This document shows, in pieces, positions 51,071 to 59,258 of a stretch of 64,000 nucleotides of DNA (the stretch's first letter is position 1; the number at the start of each line of letters is the position of its first letter). Origin of the DNA: Ectorhizobium quercum (GTDB lineage Bacteria > Pseudomonadota > Alphaproteobacteria > Rhizobiales > Rhizobiaceae); assembly GCF_026552795.1 (NCBI RefSeq), contig NZ_JANFPI010000003.1, positions 310,001-374,000 on the forward strand, written 5' to 3'. Under the pieces are notes generated by a model that searched no databases, had not been told where the DNA came from, and saw only the letters and a program-made list of their open reading frames with translations. Both the position numbers and the translations under genes were made by a program.

Positions 51071-52684
51071 ATGTTTTCCTTGTCGCGTCGCGTGCTGTTC
51101 AGGGGCGCGGGGGCGCTTCTGGCCGCCACCGCCCTTTCGTCCGGCGCCTTGTCCGCCGGCGCCGCTTTTGCCGGGAGCGCTTCGCCGCAAAGCGGCGGCA
51201 CCCTGAATTTTCTGGCCGCCGTCCAGCCGCCGGCGCTCATCCCGTTCTCGCCGGATTATTCCAGAAGCATCGGTCCCAAGGTGGTGGAGGGGCTGCTCCG
51301 CTACGATTTCGACCTCACGCCGAAGCCCGCGCTGGCGACCGCATGGGACGTAAGCGACGACGGGCTGACCTACACCTTCACGCTGCGCGAGGGCGTGAAA
51401 TGGCATGACGGAAAGCCGTTCACGGCGGCCGACGCCGCCTTTTCGATCCAGCTTCTGAAGGAGATCCACCCGCGCGGGCGCGCGACCTTCGCCAATGTCT
51501 CGGCAACCGATACGCCCGACGATCACACGCTGATCCTCAGGCTTTCGCAGCCGGCGCCTTATCTTCTGAATGCACTGGTTTCGAGCGAATCGCCCATCGT
51601 CGCCAGGCATATCTATGAGGGTACCGACCCGAAGACCAACCCGGCCAACAATGCGCCGGTCGGCACAGGGCCTTTCCGCTTCGTCGAACTGGTGCATGGC
51701 AGCCACCTCATTCTTGAGCGCAACCCGGACTACTGGGACGCCGGCAAGCCCTATCTCGACCGCATCATCTTCCGGTTCATCTCCGACCAGGGCGCGCGGG
51801 CCGTCGCGCTTGAAACCGGGGAGGCGGACGTGGCATCGGGAACGCTGGTGCCGCTCAGCGAGGTGGAGCGCATCAAGGGCTTTCCGCACATCGCTATCGA
51901 TTCACGCGGATCAATTTTCGACGCCGGCGTGAAGCGTCTCGAATTCAACCTCGACGACCCTTATTTCAAGGATATCCGCGTTCGTCAGGCGGTTGCGCAC
52001 GCCATCGACAAGACGGTCGTCCATAATGTGATCTGGTACGGTTTCGGCGAGATCGTCTCCGGGCCGATCAGTCCGGAACTCGTGCCGTTCCGGGCCGACG
52101 ACCTGCCGGACTACGATTTCGACCCGGCAAAATCGGAAAAGCTGCTCGACGAGGCCGGCTATCCGCGCGGGCAGGGCGGCATCCGCTTCCGCGTCGTGCA
52201 TGATTTCCGCCCGGCGACGGAAGGCGACAGGCGCACTGCCGACTATGTGAAGCAGGCGCTCGCCAAGGTCGGGATCGAGGTCGACGTGCGCGTCCAGGAT
52301 TTCGCGACCTACGTCAAGCGCGTCTATACCGACCGCGACTTCTCGTTTACGACCAATTCCATGACCAATACCTTCGACCCGACGGTCGGCGTGCAGCGGC
52401 TTTACTGGTCGAAGAACTTCAAGCCGGGCGTTCCCTTCTCGAACGGCTCCCACTATGCCAATCCGCAGGTCGATGCGCTTCTCGAAGCCGCGGCGGTCGA
52501 GGTCGATCCCGTCCGCCGCAAGCAGCTCTGGACGGACGTCCAGAGGCAGGTCATCGCCGATCTGCCCGATCTCAACCTTCTGACCGATTTCCAGTTCTCC
52601 TTCATCAACCGGCGAGTCGTCGATGCGATCGTGGACGCCGCCGGCATTTCCGGCGATTTCGCTTCCACCTGGATCAAGGCATAA
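51071..52684 (+). CDS. Dipeptide/nickel-type solute-binding protein, Tat-type leader, no cognate permease nearby
   Basis: A 537-residue periplasmic binding protein (SBP_bac_5). The leader has a twin-arginine motif (SRRVLFRG) and a long Ala-rich hydrophobic stretch. Segments LREGVKWHDGKPFTAADAAF, PVGTGPFRFVELV and DIRVRQAVAHAIDKT are typical. GGAGG stands seven bases before the ATG. The gene is 13 bp ahead of the DszB-like gene. The only importer in this cluster is MetNIQ-type, which would not be expected to accept a DppA-like binder, so this is either an orphan that works with a peptide-type permease elsewhere or a periplasmic carrier with another role. Confidence 0.88.
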   Translation: MFSLSRRVLFRGAGALLAATALSSGALSAGAAFAGSASPQSGGTLNFLAAVQPPALIPFSPDYSRSIGPKVVEGLLRYDFDLTPKPALATAWDVSDDGLTYTFTLREGVKWHDGKPFTAADAAFSIQLLKEIHPRGRATFANVSATDTPDDHTLILRLSQPAPYLLNALVSSESPIVARHIYEGTDPKTNPANNAPVGTGPFRFVELVHGSHLILERNPDYWDAGKPYLDRIIFRFISDQGARAVALETGEADVASGTLVPLSEVERIKGFPHIAIDSRGSIFDAGVKRLEFNLDDPYFKDIRVRQAVAHAIDKTVVHNVIWYGFGEIVSGPISPELVPFRADDLPDYDFDPAKSEKLLDEAGYPRGQGGIRFRVVHDFRPATEGDRRTADYVKQALAKVGIEVDVRVQDFATYVKRVYTDRDFSFTTNSMTNTFDPTVGVQRLYWSKNFKPGVPFSNGSHYANPQVDALLEAAAVEVDPVRRKQLWTDVQRQVIADLPDLNLLTDFQFSFINRRVVDAIVDAAGISGDFASTWIKA

Positions 52685-52697
52685 GAGGAGAAACGAC

Positions 52698-53684
52698 ATG
52701 GCCGATGGCTCCACCCTCTATTACACCCGCTGTCCCGCGCCGACTGCAACCGGCGTCGGCGCTGGGCTCGGCACCCTTCAGGAAACACTGGTCGCGCAGG
52801 GATTCCAGCCGCGCGCCTTGCAGGACATCCATGACCCCGCCATAAGACGCCACCATTTCGAGCACGGCATCGCCAACCTCATCCGCGAGGGCGGCAATAT
52901 TCCGGCCATCTGGGCGAAGAGCGGCGGAGCGCGAACCAGGCTGCTCGGCATCACCTGGCTCGATGAAATCCAGGCGGTGGTGGTGCGGCCGGATTCGCCG
53001 GCCCGGTCCGTTGCCGACCTGAAGGGTGCACGCTTCGCGGTGCCGGTCACACCGGGCCATCGTCTTGACGTGGCGCGGATTTCGGCGGTGCGGGGCATCG
53101 AGCAGGCACTGGGAACGGCCGGCCTGCAATTGTCGGATGCGACGCTGGTCGACGTCGCCCATCGCAGCACCGCCCCCGGCGAGCGCGGCGGGGAACATTT
53201 CGAAGACGAACTGGCGGCTCTGGCGACGGGCGACGTCGATGCCGTGTGGCTGAAAAGCGCGGCGGGTGCCGCGGCCATCGCGTCCGGCAAGGTTCGTCCG
53301 CTCATCCGGCTTGATCTCGCCGATGATCCGCTCGTGCGGGTCAACAACGGCACGCCGCGGACGCTGACCTTCCACGAAGACTTCATCGCCGAACACCCCG
53401 ACGCCGTGGGCGCGGTGCTGGATGCCGTCAGGCGGGCTGTCGAGACGATCGGCCCGGACAGGCACAGGCTCTGGGCCCTGCTTGCCGGCGAGACGGGACA
53501 GTCGGTGGAGGATGCCGAAAGCGCGTTCGGCGGCTTCACCACGGCGAATCTTTTGCCCGATCTGACGGAGGAACGTCTGGCAGCACTTCAGCATCAGGCG
53601 GATTTCCTGTTCCGGCACGGCTTCGCGCCGGCGCGCGTCGATGTGCGGGAATGGGCACTGCCGTTTCCGGGGGCGGGCGCATGA
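52698..53684 (+). CDS. DszB-like desulfinase (sulfinate lyase), usually mis-named as a solute-binding protein
   Basis: A 328-residue protein with the periplasmic-binding-protein fold of DszB but without a signal peptide, so cytoplasmic. From memory of the 2-hydroxybiphenyl-2-sulfinate desulfinase: its Cys27 in SNCPVPN matches Cys12 in TRCPAPT; His60 and Arg70, ten residues apart, match His53 and Arg63, also ten apart; and R-x-G-G-x-I-P and RTRLLGIT follow in both (here 63-69 and 80-86). The DSPA..VADLKG segment also aligns. Proposed reaction: release of sulfite from an organic sulfinate. GAGGAG lies seven bases before the ATG. It is coupled by ATGA overlap to the DszC-like gene. Absence of any leader argues against a binding protein. 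Confidence 0.8.
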   Translation: MADGSTLYYTRCPAPTATGVGAGLGTLQETLVAQGFQPRALQDIHDPAIRRHHFEHGIANLIREGGNIPAIWAKSGGARTRLLGITWLDEIQAVVVRPDSPARSVADLKGARFAVPVTPGHRLDVARISAVRGIEQALGTAGLQLSDATLVDVAHRSTAPGERGGEHFEDELAALATGDVDAVWLKSAAGAAAIASGKVRPLIRLDLADDPLVRVNNGTPRTLTFHEDFIAEHPDAVGAVLDAVRRAVETIGPDRHRLWALLAGETGQSVEDAESAFGGFTTANLLPDLTEERLAALQHQADFLFRHGFAPARVDVREWALPFPGAGA

Positions 53685-54883
53685 CGGTCAACGTTTCGGT
53701 TCCGGCGCCTGTCACGGCCGGGAATTTCCGCATGCTGGCACGCGACTTCGCCGCGACGCTACTGCCGGATGCGGTCGAACGGGAGGCGTCCGGCCGGCCG
53801 CTGCGGGCCGAATACCATGCCTGGGCGAGAACGGGACTGCTGACGCTCACCGTTCCGAAGGAGCGGGGTGGCTCGGGCCTTTCCTATCCCGAACTGTCCG
53901 AGATGATCCAGATCGTTGCCGCCGCCGACGGCGCGCTGGCCCAGACGGCGCAAAGCCATTTCGGCACGATCGAGGCGCTGCGCAGCTTCGGCACGCCCGG
54001 GCAGCGGGCGTTCTTCTTCGACAGGATTCTGGCCTTCGAGACCTTCGGCAACGCGCAGGCGGAAGCCGGGCAGCGCGACCAGGGCCTTCCCGCCACGCGC
54101 CTGACGACAGACGGGGCGGAATACCGCCTGAACGGCACCAAGCTTTATACGACCGGTTCCTTCAACGGCGACTGGATCCGGGCCTCCGCGCAGGATGATG
54201 AGGGACGGTTCGTCTTCGCCATCCTGCCGCGCGACACGGAGGGCGTTCATTTCGAGGACGACTGGCACCATTTCGGCCAGAAGGGCACTGCGAGCCGGTC
54301 GATCCGCTTCACCGACGTCCGTGTGCCGGCGGACCATGTGCTGCGCAAGCCGGACAGCCAGCCGCATTTCACGCCGCTGCTCGCCACCTTCCAACTGACG
54401 CATTCCGCCATCGACATAGGCATCGGCCGCGCCGCTCTGGAAGCCGCCAAGGCGCTCGTCAGGGGACGCTCGCGGGTGCCGCCGGAAGCGCTCGCATGCG
54501 GTCTTTCGAAACCGGCGGACGATCAGCACCTGCTGGTGACGCTCGGACAGTGGGAGGCGCGCCAGCGCGCGGCCGAACTGTTGCAGGCCGATGCCGCGGG
54601 CCGCCTGCATGAGGCCGTGCAGTCCCTCGACCGCGACCGCGTCGACGTGGCGGCGATTGCCGTTTCCGCCGCCAAGGCCTTCGGCGCGGATGTGGCGTTG
54701 CAGATCGCCACCGATCTCTTTGCCTTCGCCGGCGCCGGTTCCACCCGGCAGGAACTCGGCCTCGACCGGTTCTGGAGAAACCTGCGGGTGCATTCGCTGC
54801 ACGACGCCAACTGGTGGAAATATGCCCAGGTCGGCGCCTATGCGCTGGATGGCACGCCGCCGCCGGTCATCGGGCTTCAATAG
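53681..54883 (+). CDS. DszC/SfnB-like flavin-dependent monooxygenase (acyl-CoA dehydrogenase fold)
   Basis: A 400-residue enzyme of acyl-CoA dehydrogenase fold that in this branch uses FMNH2 and O2 to oxygenate sulfur. Features that match DszC/TdsC as I remember them: His93 in QSHFG (DszC His92), Ser160 in YTTGS (DszC Ser163), and the pair His371/His374 in HSLHDAN (DszC His388/His391, same spacing). The acyl-CoA dehydrogenase catalytic Glu is not evident. Expected step: thioether to sulfoxide or sulfone. Overlaps the DszB-like gene by ATGA. A reductase partner is not in this cluster. Confidence 0.82.
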   Translation: MTVNVSVPAPVTAGNFRMLARDFAATLLPDAVEREASGRPLRAEYHAWARTGLLTLTVPKERGGSGLSYPELSEMIQIVAAADGALAQTAQSHFGTIEALRSFGTPGQRAFFFDRILAFETFGNAQAEAGQRDQGLPATRLTTDGAEYRLNGTKLYTTGSFNGDWIRASAQDDEGRFVFAILPRDTEGVHFEDDWHHFGQKGTASRSIRFTDVRVPADHVLRKPDSQPHFTPLLATFQLTHSAIDIGIGRAALEAAKALVRGRSRVPPEALACGLSKPADDQHLLVTLGQWEARQRAAELLQADAAGRLHEAVQSLDRDRVDVAAIAVSAAKAFGADVALQIATDLFAFAGAGSTRQELGLDRFWRNLRVHSLHDANWWKYAQVGAYALDGTPPPVIGLQ

Positions 54884-54914
54884 AGCCGGCGCTTCGGGGC
54901 GGGCATGCGATTCT

Positions 54915-54940
54915 TCCGCCGGGAATGAAAGTCCGGCGGA
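54915..54940 (+). terminator. Hairpin between the DszC-like and DszA-like genes
   Basis: TCCGCCGG (54915-54922) and CCGGCGGA (54933-54940), perfect 8-bp stem with 10-base loop, 32 bp after the DszC-like stop. No U-tract. It may attenuate rather than end the transcript. Confidence 0.45.
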
Positions 54941-54952
54941 GGAGGGGGCGGG

Positions 54953-55000
54953 AAACAAAAAGAATATAATATATAAAAAATATGGAAAATATGCGTTATT
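54953..55000 (+). promoter_or_regulatory. AT-rich island, probable internal promoter of the DszA-like gene
   Basis: 48 bp almost free of G and C (AGAATATAATATATAA and neighbours) in a GC-rich operon, with a TATAAT at 54965-54970. Followed 89 bp later by the DszA-like start. Similar AT-rich DNA precedes the first gene of the cluster and the MetQ gene. Confidence 0.45.
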
Positions 55001-55088
55001 CTCGCCTGTGCGAAGACGGCTATCATTGACCGAAAGCAATTTGGGCCGGCAACGCGCCGGCGTCATCGAACGAATGGCGGGAATGGCA

Positions 55089-56429
55089 ATGGCCGCGCAG
55101 AGAAAACTGCATCTCAACATCAACATCCTGAACTCCGGATTTCACGGCGCGGCCTGGCGATCGGCGAACGGCGTGCCGGATGCGTTCCTGTCGGTGGACC
55201 ACTATGTGCGGATCGGCAAGCTTGCCGAACGCGGCACGTTCGACGCCGTGTTCCTCGCCGATGGGCTGACGATCACCGACACGCCGGACCATCGCCCTTT
55301 CCAGGCGCTGGAGCCGACCATCGTTCTGGCCACCATTGCCGCGCACACCACGCATATCGGACTGATCGCCACCGCCTCGTCCAGTTTTAACGATCCCTTC
55401 AACCTGGCCCGGCGCATCGCCTCGCTCGATCTCGCCAGCAACGGCCGCGCGGGCTGGAATGTGGTGACGACGGCGGAGACGTCCTCGGCACGCAATTTCG
55501 GGCTCGACGGCGTGCTGGAGCACGGCAGCCGCTACGAGCGGGCGCACGAGTTCACCGAGGTGGTCAAGGCGCTCTGGGACAGCTGGGAGGAGGATGCGCT
55601 GGTCGCAGACAAGCGCAACCAGCTGTTCCTCGATCCCGCCCGCCTTCATGCGATCAATCACGAGGGCCGCTTCTACAAGGTCGCCGGGCCGCTGAACGTG
55701 CCGGGTTCTTCACGGCAGGGACGCCCGGTTGTTATCCAGGCCGGTGGTTCGGGCGATGGCCGTAATCTCGCTGCCGCCCATGCGGAGGCGATCTTCTCGG
55801 TGGCGCGCTCGAAGGAGGAGGGCCTTGCCTTTGCGGCCGACGTGCGCGCCCGCGCTGCCCGCTACGGCCGTGGCCCGGACGAGATCATCTTCCTGCCCGG
55901 CCTTTCCACCATCATCGGCAGCACGGAGGCGGAGGCGAAGCGCCGCGAGGACGAATTGTGGGACCTGCTGTCGCTCGATTTCGCCGTCGCCCGTCTGGCC
56001 GGTTCGTTCGGCCTGCCGCCGGAACGGCTTTCCCTCGATGAGCCCTTGCCGGACGACGTCGCCATTCCCACCAACGGCTCGCAGACCTTTTCGCAGGCCG
56101 GCCTCGACACGGCGCGGCGTGAAGGGCTGACCGTGCGCCAGCTTCTGCGCCGGCTGGGCGGCGGCACGGGTCATCGGCAGGTGGTCGGCTCGCCTGAGCA
56201 GGTCGCCGACGACATCGCCGACTGGTTCGAGGCCGGCGCCGCCGACGGATTCAACCTGATGCCGGACGTGCTGCCGGAAGGTCTCGAAATCTTCGTCGAC
56301 CATGTCGTGCCGATCCTGCGCAAAAAAGGCATTTTCCGCGAGGCCTACGAGGGTTCCACCCTGCGCGAGCATTTCGGTCTTGCCCGTCCCGTCAACCGGT
56401 TCACGGCCACGCGCACGGCAGCCGAATGA
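55089..56429 (+). CDS. DszA-like FMN-dependent monooxygenase (NtaA/SnaA/DszA family)
   Basis: A 446-residue enzyme close to the 453 residues of DszA. Shared segments: AAWR near residue 19, FDAVFLADGLT, FNLARRIASLDLASNGRAGWNVVTTAE in two parts, ARNFGLDGVLEHGSRYERAHEF in two parts, LWDSWEEDALV, and GAADGFNLMPDVLP near 385. Expected step: FMNH2-dependent cleavage of the C-S bond of a sulfone to give the sulfinate that the DszB-like protein would use. In-frame ATGs at 55074 and 55083 are alternatives; 55089 has GGGA six bases upstream. It is more distant from the two tandem enzymes at 40994-43723 than those are from each other. Confidence 0.87.
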   Translation: MAAQRKLHLNINILNSGFHGAAWRSANGVPDAFLSVDHYVRIGKLAERGTFDAVFLADGLTITDTPDHRPFQALEPTIVLATIAAHTTHIGLIATASSSFNDPFNLARRIASLDLASNGRAGWNVVTTAETSSARNFGLDGVLEHGSRYERAHEFTEVVKALWDSWEEDALVADKRNQLFLDPARLHAINHEGRFYKVAGPLNVPGSSRQGRPVVIQAGGSGDGRNLAAAHAEAIFSVARSKEEGLAFAADVRARAARYGRGPDEIIFLPGLSTIIGSTEAEAKRREDELWDLLSLDFAVARLAGSFGLPPERLSLDEPLPDDVAIPTNGSQTFSQAGLDTARREGLTVRQLLRRLGGGTGHRQVVGSPEQVADDIADWFEAGAADGFNLMPDVLPEGLEIFVDHVVPILRKKGIFREAYEGSTLREHFGLARPVNRFTATRTAAE

Positions 56430-56484
56430 GCGTCTCGCGCGCCGGGTTCGGGCCGATCAGCATTCAGCAGGGCAGCTTTTCAGA

Positions 56485-57492
56485 ATGAGTAGCGAATTCC
56501 GCTTGGAGCACGTCTCCAAGACTTTCAGCAGGTCGGGCGAAGTGCTGCATGCGCTGGACGACGTGTCGCTGACCATCCCGTCGGGGTCCTTTTTCGGCAT
56601 CGTCGGCACGTCCGGTGCAGGCAAGAGCACGCTTCTGCGCCTGCTCAATCTGCTGGAACGGCCGACCAGCGGGACGATCCGGTTCCGCGACCGGCCATTG
56701 CACGATTTCAAGGGACCGGAGGTGCGCCATTACCTCAGCAAGGTCGCGACCATCTTCCAGCATTTCAACCTCTTTCACGGCAAGACCGTGCTCGAGAACA
56801 TCGCGCTTCCGCTCGCCGTGCGCGGCGTGTCGAAACAGGTGCGTTTGAAGAAAGCGCACGAGGCCATCGAACGCGTCGGTTTGCAGGGCAAGGAGAATGC
56901 CTATCCCTCCCAGCTTTCGGGCGGGCAGAAGCAGCGCGTCGGCATCGCGCGGGCTCTGGTCGCGGATGCCGAGGTGCTCTTGTGCGACGAGCCGACGAGC
57001 GCGCTCGATTCCGAGACGACGACGGTCATTCTCGACCTGCTTTTGAAGCTGAAGGACCAGCTCGACCTGACCATCGTCCTCATCACCCATGCCTGGCCGG
57101 TCGTGCGCTATGCAGCCGATTCCGTGACGTTGATGCAGGGCGGCAGGGTGGTGGAGACGGGCGGCGTGCGCGACCTGCTGCACGATGCCGATTCCTATCT
57201 TGGACGCCAGCTCCTGCCCGCGCCGGATTTCGGCAGCAGCCCGGAAAACGGCTGGGTACGCTACGACCTGATCCTCGCCGATGTCAGGGCGCAGAGCACG
57301 TTCTTCTCCGAGGCGGCACGGCGGCTGGACGTGACCGCCTCCGTTGTCTCCGGCGGGGTCGAGCGGCTGGGTGGCGCCGACGCGGCGCGCTTCAAGGTCG
57401 ATTTCGACCTTCGCGGCCGGGAGCCCGCCGTCCGGGAGGCTCTGTCCACGATCCTGCGCGAAAAGAGCATCGTGCTCGGAAAGGCGCTCTGA
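56485..57492 (+). CDS. metN: MetN-type ABC ATPase with C-terminal NIL domain
   Basis: A 335-residue ATPase: Walker A GTSGAGKST (41-49), signature LSGGQKQR, Walker B VLLCDEPTSALDSET and VLITHAW. Residues about 250-335 form the NIL/ACT-like domain that, in E. coli MetN, binds methionine and inhibits transport. Its presence fixes the MetNI class. Starts 55 bp after the DszA-like gene and overlaps the permease gene as TGATG. It presumably imports the sulfur compound handled by the upstream enzymes, so substrate feedback through NIL may apply. Confidence 0.9.
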   Translation: MSSEFRLEHVSKTFSRSGEVLHALDDVSLTIPSGSFFGIVGTSGAGKSTLLRLLNLLERPTSGTIRFRDRPLHDFKGPEVRHYLSKVATIFQHFNLFHGKTVLENIALPLAVRGVSKQVRLKKAHEAIERVGLQGKENAYPSQLSGGQKQRVGIARALVADAEVLLCDEPTSALDSETTTVILDLLLKLKDQLDLTIVLITHAWPVVRYAADSVTLMQGGRVVETGGVRDLLHDADSYLGRQLLPAPDFGSSPENGWVRYDLILADVRAQSTFFSEAARRLDVTASVVSGGVERLGGADAARFKVDFDLRGREPAVREALSTILREKSIVLGKAL

Positions 57493-58160
57493 TGCCGAAC
57501 CGCGACTGGACCATTTATCTTCCCGATTTCTGGGTGGCGCTCGGGCAGACGCTCTACATGACCGCTGCGTCCGGCGTCCTCGTGGTCACGCTCGGCATCG
57601 CCATCGGCCTGATCCTTTACCTGACCGCGCCCGGCTCCTGGGCGCCGAAGCCGGTCGTCTACTACGCCGTCAATACGATCGTGAATACGGGGCGCTCCAT
57701 TCCCTTCATCATCCTGATCGTCATCCTCATTCCGGTGACGAGATTGATTGTCGGAACCCCTCTGGGGCCGGTGGCGGCGCTGGTTCCGCTGACGGTCGGC
57801 TTCACGCCGTTCTTTTCCCGGCTCATCGAGGGCAATCTGCGCGAACTGGATCAGGGCAGGATCGAGGCGGCGAGGGTGATCGGCGTCACCACGCCGCAGT
57901 TCATTTTCCGCATCCTGCTGCCGGAATCGCTGTCCGGGATCATCGGCTCGGTCACGATCATACTCGTCGGCCTCGTCGAGGGAACCGCCGTTGCCGGTGC
58001 GATCGGGGCCGGCGGCGTCGGCGACTTCGCCCTGACCTACGGTTATCAGCGCTGGTACACCGAACTGATTCTCCTGTCTGTGATCTCGATGGTCGTCATC
58101 GTCCAGGCGATCCAGATCACCGGCGACGTATGGGTGCGGCTGAGACGGCACAAGAGGTAA
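57492..58160 (+). CDS. metI: MetI-type ABC permease
   Basis: A 222-residue inner-membrane subunit with five helices. Family patterns: LGQTLYMTAASGVLVVTLG, NTGRSIPFIILIVILIPVTR, FSRLIEGNLRELDQGRIEAARVIG (coupling loop, about 110-135) and GTAVAGAIGAGGVGDFALTYGYQR, each read in parts. Length is typical (E. coli MetI 217). The ATG overlaps the metN stop by one base. Confidence 0.92.
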   Translation: MPNRDWTIYLPDFWVALGQTLYMTAASGVLVVTLGIAIGLILYLTAPGSWAPKPVVYYAVNTIVNTGRSIPFIILIVILIPVTRLIVGTPLGPVAALVPLTVGFTPFFSRLIEGNLRELDQGRIEAARVIGVTTPQFIFRILLPESLSGIIGSVTIILVGLVEGTAVAGAIGAGGVGDFALTYGYQRWYTELILLSVISMVVIVQAIQITGDVWVRLRRHKR

Positions 58161-58217
58161 TTTCTATTTCATATCGTAAAAACAAAGACTTGTTCGAAAC
58201 ATTGAAGGAAACACATC

Positions 58218-59111
58218 ATGTTCAATACACACCATGCCGGCAAGGGGCGGCGCGTTTTCGCGGCCATTGCTGCCACTCTCTTCACAGCGGTCGGTGCGAT
58301 GGCGCCTGCCGGCCCGCTGCTGGCCGCCAGCGTGCCGGGCGAGCCGCTGAGCATCTATGTCACGCCGACCCCGCAGGGCGATATTCTCCGCTATGTTCAG
58401 AAGCTTGCCGACGAAGACGGCTCGGGCCTGAAGCTGAAAGTCATCGAAAGCAGTCAGGGACTCGATTCCAACCAGCTCGTCTTCAAGGGTGACGTCGACG
58501 CCAACCTGATCCAGCATGTGCCTTATTTCGACTCCTGGATCGCGGCGCACCCGGAGGCCAAGGACAGTCTGGTGAACGTGGCCACCGTGCTGGTCAACAT
58601 CTTCGGTCTCTATTCCTCGAAGTACGAGTCGGCCAAGGATATTCCCGAAGGCGCCAGCATTCTCGTTCCCAACGAGCAGACGAACCTGCCGCGCGCCCTG
58701 TTCATTCTACAGGACGAAGGGCTGCTGAAGCTCGCTCATCCGAAGTCGGACGGCACGCCTGAGGCCGTCTCCATCGACGAGAAGCAGATCGTCGATAATC
58801 CCAGGCAGTTCCGGTTCGTTCCGACGGAAACCGGGCTGCGCGCCAAGTCCCTGCCGGACGTGCAGGCCTCGTTCATCAACGGCGATATCGCGCTGACGCA
58901 CGGCATCGACCCGGCCTCGGCTCTCTCGCTGGAAAGCCCGCAGGACAACCCCTATGCCAATGTGCTGACCACGCGCAGGGAACTCGTGAACGACCCGCGG
59001 ATCCAGCTTCTCGTGGACTATCTGACCGGTGAGAAGGTGGCGAAATATATCGAGGAAAACTACAAGGGCTTCATCGTTCCGGCGCAGGAACGTCTGGCAA
59101 TCTCGCAGTAA
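58218..59111 (+). CDS. metQ: MetQ/NlpA-family solute-binding protein
   Basis: A 297-residue binding protein. The signal peptide (GKGRRVFAAIAATLFTAVG, cleavage after LAA near 36) lacks a lipobox cysteine, so unlike E. coli MetQ it is soluble in the periplasm. Family segments: GDVDANLIQHVPYFDSW, NIFGLYSSKYESAKDIPEGASILVPNEQTNLPRAL in parts, and DVQASFINGDIALTHG. A 57-bp AT-rich gap separates it from metI. MetQ proteins differ in the side-chain pocket, so the ligand may be methionine, its sulfoxide or another thioether. Confidence 0.9.
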   Translation: MFNTHHAGKGRRVFAAIAATLFTAVGAMAPAGPLLAASVPGEPLSIYVTPTPQGDILRYVQKLADEDGSGLKLKVIESSQGLDSNQLVFKGDVDANLIQHVPYFDSWIAAHPEAKDSLVNVATVLVNIFGLYSSKYESAKDIPEGASILVPNEQTNLPRALFILQDEGLLKLAHPKSDGTPEAVSIDEKQIVDNPRQFRFVPTETGLRAKSLPDVQASFINGDIALTHGIDPASALSLESPQDNPYANVLTTRRELVNDPRIQLLVDYLTGEKVAKYIEENYKGFIVPAQERLAISQ

Positions 59112-59258
59112 TCGGCATGACGCGGCCCGTGCGCCGCGCCTGACCCCGCCCCGGGATTTTCGAGCGGGACACGACCGGAAACGGCCGGGTCCCTTTTCCA
59201 TATCCGCGGTCACGGCCGGGGCAGCCTGACGGCCGATCCGGCTGTGGCCGCGTCGCCG

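Noticed and set aside
52698..53684. Calling this gene an aliphatic sulfonate ABC binding protein
   Set aside because: No signal peptide, coupled to an oxygenase gene, and DszB-like Cys, His and Arg residues; a cytoplasmic desulfinase fits better.
55089..59111. Naming the cluster a dibenzothiophene desulfurization operon
   Set aside because: The enzymes are only homologs and the MetNIQ importer points to a small polar compound; no evidence supports dibenzothiophene as substrate.
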